This document shows, piece after piece, positions 1 through 10,508 of a stretch of 64,000 nucleotides of DNA (positions are counted from its first letter, which is position 1; the number at the start of each line of letters is the position of its first letter). Position numbers and translations under genes: made by a program. The notes beneath the pieces were generated by a model, which was not told the origin of the DNA, ran no database searches, and worked only from the letters and a program-made list of their open reading frames with translations. Origin of the DNA: Pseudopyrenochaeta lycopersici (lineage: Eukaryota; Ascomycota; Dothideomycetes; Pleosporales; Pseudopyrenochaetaceae); assembly GCA_003313425.1 (NCBI GenBank), contig NHZP01000026.1, positions 496,001 to 560,000 on the forward strand. The letters run 5' to 3'.

Positions 1-1508
1 ATAACGTCGCGAGGAGATTGCGTGCTTGCCTCGACCGAGCGGTTCGCCTCATCCCGTTTTTGGACCGCAGCAGCAGACATTGGACTTTCCGATTACCAAA
101 ATTCCATCACGACTGGATATCTTCTGTTCGCCATATCGCAGTATTTTACTACAATCTCACCAGGGGCTTTTGGCTATTCTCCTGCTCAATTCAGCGCTCA
201 GCATAACGACTCCACGTGAGTTGCAGCGCCAGAATTTCGAGCAGAAGCTCCAGGAGCCCTTTTACTTTCGACAGTATCGTCAGTCTGCAGTGCATGCATA
301 AATTACTGCTCCGTACTTTCTACCTTGGATGCTCACTTGCTTTTCAGCACGGTGGGCGCACCCTTTTCAAACAGCGTTTCAGGTTTGCGTTTCCCAGCGG
401 GTACTATTTTAGCTTCCGTTTCGACAAGATCGCTAGTAGCTGTGCCCTAGGCCGTGATTGTGACTGGTCATGTAAAGCAGCAGAACGAGAATCTTGGGCG
501 ATTGCATAAATGTTTCGTCTTTGATCAAGATATTGACACTGGCGTGCTCTTATAGTGTACTTGCCAGCCTTGGCTTGTGGTGGAATCTAATGATTCAACA
601 ACCAGCGACCCAGCCTAAAGACATATGAGATATCATTGGATTTAAGCACACAAATTCCACAATGATTTGATGTACACACTTGATCGAGCGGGGCGACAAC
701 TATGTCCTTATAATGTACCCGGTTTCATAGGAGGTGACGAACGTCGAGACCACGTTGAGTGCAGCTGTTCCACAGTTCAAAGTCCTGTTTAATCTCCTCG
801 CTAGAAACTGCAAAATCCTCATTGTATCAGAAATGCCATCCTTGTGCCTTATAAGTTCTTAGCCATGTGTACTACGCGCACAAACAGCTAAACTCCGTGG
901 TGCTGCCTGAGGACTCTGGCATGAGACACGACTGATCCCCTGACCAAGAGACGGACGTTTGAGAGAAGCAGCTAATTTTGGAACGCCAGGAATTGCCTCC
1001 CGCCGTCTGCAGCGATGTTGCTAGAAGAAGTTTGTAATGCAGGCGGGATTCGGCTTGACTCATGGATGGGATGGCAAAGTAGGTGAGCTGCAGGGACTAA
1101 ATGTCATCAAGTGAGGTTGTTGCGCAAGAAGCTTGGAAAGTCGAGGCTTGTGCACGGGGCATCATATCTCACCTCCGTGGTCCAAGTTCCTGGCCGGCGT
1201 CACCACTCTGCGACGTTCACGCTTGTCCTTGCCTGTACTGCGTTTGCGCGTGATACCCCAGTTTGTCCTGAGTTATAGTGCGGCGTCGACAAGCTCCATT
1301 CCCCCTGGTTCACCTTCGGCCTGCGTACCTGTTGAGCCCTGACCAGACGAAACACCTACGACCCCCTCTTCGCAACAACCTTTCTCCCGCCGCGACCCGT
1401 CCTTCCAGTGAATGTTCCTCCCGTGCTAAATACGCCGCTTGTCTCTTTTGCCCCTCTCCGCTGCGTACACGGCGCATTAAGGCGCGCGAAGCCGGATACC
1501 TCCCCCGA
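1..1508. other. Upstream region, no supported gene
   Basis: This stretch holds only short overlapping open frames (the longest near the left edge is about 91 codons) with no recognisable domain, splice structure or codon pattern. It probably contains the promoter and 5' leader of the F-box/WD40 gene that starts at 1509; an in-frame ATG at 1278 extends that frame upstream but adds only Pro/Arg-rich sequence. The first few hundred bases could be the tail of a neighbour outside the window. Confidence 0.4.
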
Positions 1509-3812
1509 ATGAGCAATCAGTCCCCACCCGCCGTCATGGAGCACGATGACTACTTCGCTCCTCAACGCGACAGCCAGCACCCTTCGAGTGTGCAGATTGA
1601 GGACTCAGACACAGACATGGCCGCGTCTGCGACCGCATCGTCTTCTCGAGTAGCCATGTTCAACTCGCCAACCGCCCACCCCCGAAAGCCAAGTAGGATG
1701 TCGCGCTCAGGAGCTCCACGACCTATAATCACACCCACAAGTCCTCTGAGTTCGACTATACCGCACAATCTCCTCCCTTCAGCGCCCGCCTCCCCGCCCA
1801 CCCCTGCGCCGAGTCCTACACCCACCCAGAGAGCGCCCGACTGGAGCACTGCAGCCGAGCATGAAGACTCACACATAAAGAGCATACGGGCACATTTCAG
1901 CGACATGAACAGGGCAGAACGACTGCGACTTCTTGGAGAACTACTCAATCTGTGCGACAGCCAGGAGTTGAGTTTCGTTGCTGAATTTGTCAGCCCGAGG
2001 TTGAAGAAGGATCCGTTCATGGTGCTTCCCACAGAACTGTGTTTAAGGGTAGGTTCCCGGCTGAATTACGTTTTGTCAGGTGATGTAAGATTGACACGTC
2101 ATCTAGATTCTTGAATGCGTGGACGATCCCACTACCCTCGCTCGTGCATCGCAAGTGTCGAAGAAATGGCGCGAACTAGTCAATGACGATAGTGCTTGGA
2201 AGTTACTGTGTCAGAAATACTCGTTCAGAGCTCTACCAAAAGAAGAAAGGAGCGAGGAATACGACCCAGGCGACGAAATGGAGGACGCCGAGCCGAAGCC
2301 ATGGTGGCTGCAGGAGGATCGCACCTCGAGAACAGACGATGTGACAACAAGGGAACATCTGGACGTAGGCTCATCGAGCAGCGGGACTGAAGGTTTACGG
2401 ACACAAAGCCTCGATCGTGAGGCTAAAAGAAACCCGTCACAGCGGAAACCGCAAGCTACCACCTATCGATCACATTTCAAGCAGCGGTACATGGTGGAGA
2501 CGGCATGGCGCAACGGAGGTGTATGCGATGCACGGCAAATCACACCAGATCAAGGCGTGGTAACAAGCTTGCATCTGACGAAGAAGTACATTGTTGTCGC
2601 GCTCGACAATGCAAAGATTCACGTCTTTGACACGGTAGGAGACCACCAGAAGACGCTCCAGGGCCATGTCATGGGCGTGTGGGCAATGGTGCCATGGGGC
2701 GATCTTCTGGTCAGCGGTGGATGCGACCGCGATGTGCGAGTCTGGAATCTTGCGACTGGGTACGTCAAACTGTCCATTTCTCCAATTCCGAGTGCTAACA
2801 CCCATCTGCAGCTTCCCTCAATTCACGTTACGGGGCCACACCTCAACTGTCCGGTGTCTGAAGATGTCCGACGCAAACACAGCAATTTCCGGCTCAAGAG
2901 ATACCACACTGCGCATTTGGGACTTGAAGAAAGGTTTGTGCAAGCATGTTCTCATTGGCCATCAGGCTAGTGTTCGGTGTCTCGAAATACACGGCGATAT
3001 TGTTGTGTCCGGCAGCTACGACACCACAGCAAAAATCTGGAGCATTTCAGAGGGCAAGTGCTTGCGCACTCTCACTGGCCATTTCAGCCAAATATACGCG
3101 ATTGCCTTCGACGGGAAAAAGATTGCCACAGGCAGCCTGGACACCAGTGTCCGGATTTGGGATCCCAATGATGGGTGAGTTTATTTGTGTTGCTCAAAAT
3201 CATTCAGTATTGACCCTCACGTGCAGTAAATGCCTGGCTGTGTTACAAGGCCACACTTCCCTTGTGGGACAGCTGCAAATGCGCGAAGACATCCTTGTGA
3301 CCGGTGGTTCAGACGGCTCAGTACGCGTTTGGAGTCTCGCGAGTTATCAAGCTATTCACAGATTAGCTGCTCATGACAATAGTGTTACCAGCTTGCAGTT
3401 CGACAACACTAGAATAGTCAGCGGTGGCAGCGATGGTCGCGTCAAAGTCTGGGACGTCAAGAATGGCACGCTTGTCAGGGAGTTAAGTAGTCCTGCTGAA
3501 GCGGTGTGGAGAGTGGTGTTTGAAGAAGAAAAGGCTGTTATTATGGCGAGTCGAGGCGGTCGGACAATCATGGAGGTTTGTAAAATGCTACTAGCTATGC
3601 GAAGACACCCATGCTAATCTTTCCAGGTATGGGACTTCTCTCCACCACCAGAAGATGAGATGGACAGCCGCTCCGCCAGCCCATCTAGTATGCCAGATCA
3701 TCTCGATGTCGAGTATAGCCGGCCACGTTCCGCAATCCTCCCTGCAACATCACCGCTTGTTCAAGAGGACGCTGCGGGTGACATCACCATGGGCGAGGCT
3801 TCAGAGGCATAA
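1509..3812 (+). CDS. F-box/WD40 repeat protein, Cdc4/Fbw7-type SCF substrate receptor
   Basis: Five exons: 1509-2048, 2107-2759, 2812-3174, 3227-3575, 3627-3812 (introns 50-58 nt, GT..AG, frame kept throughout), giving 696 residues. The N-terminal ~140 residues are Ser/Pro-rich and disordered. A dimerisation-like helix (RLRLLGELLNLCDSQELSFV) precedes an F-box at about 168-218 (LPTELCLRILECVDDP...WRELVNDDSAWK) that is split by intron 1. About eight WD40 blades follow to near the C-terminus (VSGGCDRDVRVWNL, SGSYDTTAKIW, TGSLDTSVRIWD, SGGSDGRVKVWD). D-domain, F-box and eight blades in that order are characteristic of Cdc4/Pop1/Fbw7, which present phosphorylated proteins to the SCF ubiquitin ligase in the nucleus. 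The start is the ATG before SNQSPP; an in-frame ATG at 1278 is less likely. A Met30/SconB-type receptor is the alternative, but the N-terminal layout fits Cdc4 better. Confidence 0.88.
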
Positions 3813-4492
3813 AACTTTTTCAAAGTGCCTGTTGCACTTCATGACATTTGATCCTGTACACGGGAGATTTAATGCAGCTTAATAAAGAGTTGGCAATTAA
3901 GAACAAGCACGAAAGGGACGTTGGATTGTTTACCTGATTGAACGCACTCGCATATTCTTATACCCACGACCACGACCTGAAAAGCGGAATGTGGGGATTG
4001 GCCATGTTGTATGTACGAACGAAAAGCGTTCGATAGTTTGCATTTTTGGAGTTGGTTGCATCTAACCCACAGCCTTTGGGCGGCTTGGTATTTGTCATTG
4101 GAATCAGATTTGGATCAAAGCTTTTGGATGAACGAACGAATAGGGTATTGGATCGGATTCATGGATGTTGATATTGCACAGTCTCGGTTGGGCCAGGTAT
4201 TGGAGTTCAGCGCGAATAGAATTTACTCCTCCTTAGTCATTGCCATCCTCAAACATGCATAGGTTCTCTCGGAAAATCACAGCGGTCTGCTAATATTTCC
4301 CGTATGCCATGATTATAGGCTTGGACGTGTTAAGCAAAGCGAGCGGACCATGCCGCATCCTTTAAGAATTCATAACTATTTGAAGAGTCTGGAAAACAGT
4401 AGTTTACCACCCAATTGCACAGGCCCACCAACTCCTCTCAGCGGATCATCTCATCTGTACTGAAAGCGCTAGATGCGAATCTCATCGTCACT
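3813..4492. other. Convergent 3' intergenic region
   Basis: Space between the 3' ends of two convergent genes. It is mildly AT-rich, has an AATAAA-like string near 3880 (taataaagag) that could serve polyadenylation of the F-box gene, and no supported coding sequence. Confidence 0.4.
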
Positions 4493-6718
4493 TCATTGAC
4501 TCACAGGTTCCAACCACACAGCTGTACGTCCATCAATCTTGACCGAGAACGAAGCCTCGCCCTTGCTGTCCGCAATCGCCGTCTCTGACCCAAGCTTATA
4601 CTTCTGACCTTTCTGCATGTTCTTGAAGCCGAGGGTAAATTTCCCTGGCTTCTTTCCATTGTACAGTACCAACTCGACGGACTTTCCATCGTGCGAGTAC
4701 GCCTTTCCTACGAGCACCTCAGGGAATGGAACTTCCTCCAAGATGGGTGCGCGGAAGCAGTGCTCTGGCGGTCCCTCAGTGAGCAGTCTGCTCCAATCAC
4801 CGTTGGCACCCAGTCTTGATCGTAGAGCACTCGCCTGTCCAATAGTCGAAAGGCCCTTGTTCTTCAAGGCGCCTGTGCGCGTCTCGTAGACGGGGAAGTG
4901 ATCCTCATCCAACTGACGCATGAGCTCGTCACGGATCTTGTAGTCGCCATACTCGCTTGCGACGCTCGCCATGGAAACTCTGACGAATCCTCGGCCGCTC
5001 TTGTAATTGCCCGGGTCTATATTGTCGGCGCCAACGAGATTAGTCAGTTCGAGTTGTCCATCTTCGGTCCAGTGAAGATTCTCCTTTTTCATGAGCGCCC
5101 AGTGGCGGTGCGCGATATTTGGGAGGTATGGGGCACAGAAAAGACTTGGCGCGACGTCCTAAGAGGGGGTGCGAAGTCAGTGTATGACCCACAGTCAATG
5201 CGTTGATAGTTACTTACCGAGATGGCTCCTGCAAGACCTGGGATGGTGAAGCCAGTGAGTTCACTCCGAATGGGTAGGACGGTGCCATCCTCATTGGAGA
5301 ACTCGCTTCCGAGGGCAGCCTCGAAACGATCCTTGATTTTCTCTGCATAGTTGTTGCCCAAGACCTTGTCTGACGCGATGATGCCATTGATGCCAATAAA
5401 GTTGCAGATTGTGTAAATCCAATTTGGCTCACATGGATAAAGCGTATAGGCATTCTGATCCATGTTGCGGAAAACAGCATCCGCGATACTGCGTAAATCA
5501 TACTTGTACCGAGCGCCATCAGTGATAACGAACTCCATTGAGCCCTCCTTTGTATACCGATCATCTCGCGTGGTGATCTGGTAGAGGGCTGCTGCTAGAA
5601 GAATGTACCCAGAGACCATCTATAACCTATCAGTGGCATTCTTGAGTAAGGTGAAATCAAACTGACAATGTTGTCTTCTCTGATAGGATCCCAATCGAGA
5701 GTGAATTTGCCCAGCAATGATTCCCACTTCCAGTAGCTATTGTTGGTCAGTCAATGTCTTGCTTCCATGAAGGAACTACAACTGACTTCATTACTCGTTT
5801 GCTCATTGACTTCTCAATGGTGTTTCTCTGAGCCTTGGAAAGATAGCCATGGAAATTCGGGCAGTAACTGTTCTGGAACATCGCAAGCTCGTAGATACAG
5901 TTGTACAGCTGATATCGAATGGCTGAGGTTTGAAACTGGTCAATCACATCATGGTACGAAAAGTCATCCATTGGTGCAAGGCCAACCTCGAGCATCCATT
6001 GGAGGAATCGAAGTGTTCGTTCATCGGCCTCTCGGCTCCCTGGCGCGGGCGCCGGATGAGCATTTGCTTGATTCTCCTGTACTGCATTTATAAGGAAGGC
6101 ATTTCGTTCCTCACGCTTCTTCTTCGCTTCGCGATTGGCCGTCTGTGTTTGATATGTCACGTAGCTAATTCCAAGCACACAGGCGGCAGTGACAATAGCA
6201 CCAGCGGATTCCAAGACAGTGTCCCTTGTCAGGAAAGTCGCAGTGAGGAGAGAGCCGACCCATAGCAGAATAGGGAATGCAAGCCCACCGCAGCCAAACC
6301 ACATGAAAATGATAATCGGAACGGATGCCAGCGTCAAGACCAGGGCGAAAATCGAAGGGATAGTGCAAACTGCAACGAAGCCAGCTCCAGGGAACAAAAG
6401 ACTTAAACCAGCCGTTCGAGCTCGTGGATCATCGACTTTATAGAATATGGCGAGGCCAGCTGTAGCGAGGAAGGCATATTGAATCATCGTACGCCTCTGG
6501 TAATATCGTTTGGCACTTCCGTTGCCGCATTGGTTTGGGATCAGAACATCTTTGCTGGTGAGTACAATCTTAGGCATCATTTGTAGCATGGTCTCACCTT
6601 TCCACTGGAAGCCACCGACGGGGGAATATGCTGAAAGAGAAGGGGTTGATTTCTCCCCAGAAGACTTCTTAGAAGCCGGGGCGCGGGACGTCACCGTAGC
6701 CGTTGTTGTTCTCGACAT
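4493..6718 (-). CDS. Membrane-anchored linalool dehydratase/isomerase-like protein
   Basis: Four exons on the minus strand: 6718-5787, 5736-5667, 5619-5218, 5158-4493 (introns 47-59 nt), giving 689 residues. The N-terminal ~200 residues carry several hydrophobic stretches (around 78-93, 103-164 and 172-189), so the protein should be in a membrane. From about 225 onward it resembles the alpha/alpha-barrel LDI family (linalool dehydratase/isomerase): a YWKWESLLGKF..DWDP..DNIMVSGY block spanning introns 1 and 2, and a CEPNWIYTIC block with cysteines at about 397 and 406. The nine-residue spacing equals that of the paired catalytic cysteines I recall for bacterial LinD (Cys171/Cys180). Family membership rests on these motifs from memory; the substrate in fungi is unknown and a terpene role would be inference. 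It is divergent from the copper ATPase, start codons 577 bp apart. A possible 43-nt intron near 6550-6598 was not used because it breaks the frame. Confidence 0.7.
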
Positions 6719-7295
6719 CGTGCTGGCAGTGAATTCAAGTGCGTGCAGATCAGTAACAAGATCAAGAAAAATGGAATGTCAGACACATCCCACCATTTTT
6801 ATGCATCTAATCATTTCGTCGGTAACCTTGATGTTCTGAGATCCAGACCGTGTTCAACCGCGACTCAGGTACGGAGACTCAGTTCTACCATAACTTCGAG
6901 CCACCCCTTCTGGTAGACCCTAGAGCCAATCATCAGCTGCGGGGGCGCTTCCTCAAAGAGCTATTCTTACTCGAGATTCCATCCCCGCCGCACATATACC
7001 GAATGCCCGACATCTTGCGGGGGGAGGGGTCTGGAGTGTGGGGTAACACTCTCGGCTAACCTGACCCTAAGCCGATCTGTCGACCACGCGAGTACGATCA
7101 AGCCAGATGCACGAGTAATCCGACGCGTTTTCCCTTGGTTGGGTAACAATCGTGAGACGTTACCATCTCAAAGCGGGCCTCCTTTCCAAAGCCTGCAAAC
7201 ATTGTGCACCCAGCGGCCGGCATGTTGGATAACGATATAGCAGAGGGCAACGAAAAGTACAACAGATTTCCAACCACGGACTCACCACCGTAATC
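6719..7295. promoter_or_regulatory. Divergent promoter region
   Basis: A 577 bp spacer between the start codons of the LDI-like gene (-) and the copper ATPase (+). It should contain both promoters. No binding site could be assigned by eye. A short reading frame from the ATG at 7222 could be an alternative first exon of the ATPase, with a donor just before 7296, but this is unproven. Confidence 0.45.
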
Positions 7296-9993
7296 ATGGC
7301 ATGCTGCGTTCTCACGGCCGTTATAATGAACAGGCTCATCAAAGCTTGCGACGCATTCGACTTCCGCTTCTTCGAAATCAAGTACAACGACAACGAAGAA
7401 GAGGACAGTTGTGCCCCAATCAACCGAGAGGAAAAGACAGATTACGGAACATGTCGTGTCAGTATTGGCGGTATGACCTGCGGCGCTTGCGTATCAAGTA
7501 TTACAAAGGAACTCGAAAGTATAAATGGCGTGTTCAGAGCGAGTGTATCGCTAGCGTTGGGGCGAGCAAGCGTATCTTACGACCCTGTGCTCACTGACGC
7601 TGAGCAGTTGCTTGAGGTTATCCGAGGGGTGGGTTATGATGCAACGCTTGGAGAGAGGAGCGTCGATGAGACAATTGAGCGGCTGCGACAATCTCACGAA
7701 TTGGAGCATCTCCGAGTAGCCATTTCATCTGCAAGCGTTGGTGCAACACTTATCCTTACTCTCGAATACGCAGGAAAGTTGACAGTTTTCGGCCGTTCGT
7801 CACCATTAATTACTCTAAGTGTGCCCTGGATACTACTTGGTTTAGCATTCAAGGTCCAATTCTGGGATGCATGGGCAATACATTCACGAGCTTGGAGAGG
7901 ACAAAACAAACAGACTGCTACCATGGACACTTTGTTGAGCATGTCGCTCCTAGTCAATCTCTGCCTGTCGACCCTGCACGTCGTAGTTAAGAGCTCACTA
8001 GAAACTTATCATTACGCATCCTCTGGGTCCTTCTTGACAGTTGTCATTCTTGCCGGGAAGTATTTAGAAGCGGTGCTTCGAAGAGAAAGCAATTCCAACC
8101 TCGCCGCACTCTACGAATTACAAGCAGAGAAGGAGACTTACCGGTTTTCGCAGAGCAATGTAAGTATTATATGAGTTTTAAATGTCTGTTCACTAATGAT
8201 CCAAGATCGCGGTCCCTGCATCTCTACTCCAAAAAGGTGACGATATCTTGATCCAACCACACGTTATTATACCATGTGACTGCTACATCATGGGAGGGCG
8301 TTCAGCCATTAACGAGGCAACGATTACAGGAGAATCGTTGCCTGTAGTGAAGGACGTCGGAGACTTTCTTCTTGCTGGGACAAAGAACCTTTCTCGTCAA
8401 CTCAGGGTCATAGTGTGTCAGGACCAGACCGAATCTTCTCTTGCGCGAGTGATAGAAGGCATTTCAACGGCTACCGAGCAGAGATCTCAAGGCATTGGAC
8501 CTCTCGATGCGTTGATGCGAGTCTTTGTATCTGGCGTAATTACCCTGGCAGTGATTGCGTTTGCATTGACAGTCCAACGAAATTGGCACTTGGCGGTTCT
8601 AGAGTGCTTTACTATTGCTTGCGAAAGAGCCACCACAGTTTTGGCTGCCGCCTGTCCTTGCGGTATTGGTCTAGCAACGCCTTCCGCAGCGATGGCTGGA
8701 GTAGATGCCGCCTATGCACAAGGTGTTCTTCTAAGCGGCGGCATTAGCACGATGGAGGCTATCCAAAAGACTACACATGTGGTCATGGATAAGACGGGAA
8801 CATTGACAGAAGGACGTTTGAACGTCGTCTCCTGCCATTTTGATGATGGTCTGAAACTCAACAAGACGCTATGTTATCGACTCTTGTCAGCAGCGGAAAT
8901 GGAGGAAGCACGTGTGCATCCCGTTGCAAAGGCCATTTTCAAGTGGGCACTTTCTAGTGCCCAACAAATTGAGAGCTCGACGACTTCGAACACGATATCA
9001 AATACGCGCAGCCTTACACAAGTTCTTGGAAAGGGAGTCAAATGTGACGTGGAAGCTTATCCTGGCGAATGGATCTCCGTGTATGTGGGAAACGCGACGT
9101 TTCTGGCAGAAAATGAGATCACCATCCTCCCTTGTCCAGGAGAGGGTTTCACTGGAGCATCCATGGTTTATTTCGCATTTGATAAATGTTATGCCGGGTG
9201 TCTATCTGTGCAGGTAAGTCCATATATCATGAAACGCTTGTTGAACTGAACATAACGACTGACCGACTAGGATACGATCCGACAAGAAGCTTCCTCAGTT
9301 GTGAACTCTCTGTTGGATGATGGCCTACAAGTCACAATGGTAAGCAAGACTAATGCTGGAGATTTTATGGAGACTAATATATCTTTGCTAGTTGACGGGT
9401 GACACTAACGCCGAGGCGAAGCGTATATCATCCGCACTCAACGTCCCAGTTCTCGGCTCGCGCGCCTTACCTTCCGACAAGTTGAAACATGTCAAAGACC
9501 TCCAGCAACAAGGCCAACACGTAGTAATGGTAAGTTTCCCCCATTATTCCGCGGGCCTTTCTAAAATCCGACAGGTGGGTGACGGTATCAACGACTCTCT
9601 CGCTCAAGCAGCAGCAGATGTCGGCGTCTCCGTATCCCTCACACAAGGATGCTTCTCCGGCGCGAGCAGTGTCGTCATCGTATCCGGCAACCTACAGTCT
9701 CTCGCATCGCTGTTTGCTATTTCAAAGAAGGTTGTGGCTCAAGCGAGGCTGAATGTGCAATGGGCTTTGATGTATAACGTTGTTGCCATCAGTCTCGCAA
9801 TGGGCATGTTTGAGCCGTGGGGTATTATAATCACAGCGTAAGGGGAACAAGTTGATGCATATTGAAGTGAATGTGCTAATAAATAGGTAGATCCATGGCA
9901 GGAAGTATGATGGCTTTGTCAAGCATAAGTGTTCTGTCCATGAGCCTTTACCTGAGACATCGACTTCAATCAGGTAGAGCTGTCACTGGATGA
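7296..9993 (+). CDS. Copper-type P1B ATPase with one HMA domain
   Basis: Six exons: 7296-8159, 8206-9213, 9271-9339, 9392-9529, 9575-9837, 9891-9993, giving 814 residues. All introns are 45-58 nt and preserve the frame. Motifs in order: an N-terminal heavy-metal-binding domain with GMTCGAC (Cys62/Cys65); actuator TGES near 329; membrane CPC motif (AAACPCGIGLATPSA) near 438-440; phosphorylation site DKTGT with Asp at about 483; the HP of the nucleotide-binding domain (ARVHPVAKAIF); hinge GDGIND near 695; and final helices with YN and MxxSS residues typical of Cu(I) pumps. The family exports Cu(I)/Ag(I) using ATP, at the plasma membrane or secretory pathway. Only one HMA is visible where many fungal relatives have two or more, so an upstream exon may be missing or this is a short CrpA/PcaA-like detoxification pump. 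The last exon was found from the ASMAGSMMALSS helix. Confidence 0.9.
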
Positions 9994-10508
9994 GTGAAGT
10001 GCATAGTGAGCCACACCACCTTATCCCTGTGCTACCAACGAACCTTGAATGCGGTGTCCACCGCAATAGATGACACATTTCTGGAGGACAGCTTCTACAT
10101 CATGTTGGTCAACTTAATCTACCTAGCCAACACGCCAGATGAGCTATGCGTTTCGCATAAAGGACACAGTTGGAAGTCATCGAAACACTGTCACGAGAAA
10201 ATCTAGTTCTTGTTCCATCGAATCAATAATAACATGTCCTCAGACCCTCAGAGAAAACCAACACTAGCCCTAGGTAACTGAGCCTAAGAGTGTGGGCTAA
10301 AGCAGAACACTCTTAAACAGTCGTCAGCAAGGATAAAGAATCGCATGAAATATTTTGGGGTACTTAAAGGAAAGCCTTCAGACATAGAAAAAGTCATCAT
10401 GACATGGTATAATCAAGTATGCTGCAGTTGTGCTAGCGTTATTGAAATCTAATTAGACATTATAAGAAGTCACCCTCTATAAGAAGTCACCCTCAGTCCG
10501 CTGCGTAA
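9994..10508. other. Convergent intergenic region
   Basis: The 3' flanks of the ATPase (+) and the large wall protein (-). It holds several AT-rich stretches and a 17-bp tandem duplication at 10461-10494, but no supported gene. Confidence 0.4.
10461..10494. repeat. Perfect 17-bp tandem duplication
   Basis: The 17-mer tataagaagtcaccctc occurs twice back to back at 10461-10477 and 10478-10494, ending 14 bp from the stop codon of the minus-strand wall protein, so it lies in that gene's 3' untranslated region. No mismatch is present, which suggests a recent duplication. Confidence 0.9.

Noticed and set aside
18..509. Overlapping short plus-strand frames at the left edge
   Set aside because: Three frames are open over the same bases without domain, codon bias or splice pattern; they look like chance frames in untranslated sequence.
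1278..1508. Upstream in-frame ATG extending the F-box/WD40 protein by 77 residues
   Set aside because: The extension is Pro/Arg-rich and lacks conservation-like features; the ATG at 1509 begins a typical acidic Ser-rich terminus.
6555..6597. Possible intron in exon 1 of the LDI-like gene (GTGAGA...ACCAG, 43 nt)
   Set aside because: Removing 43 nt shifts the frame away from the membrane and LDI domains, so the sequence was kept as coding.
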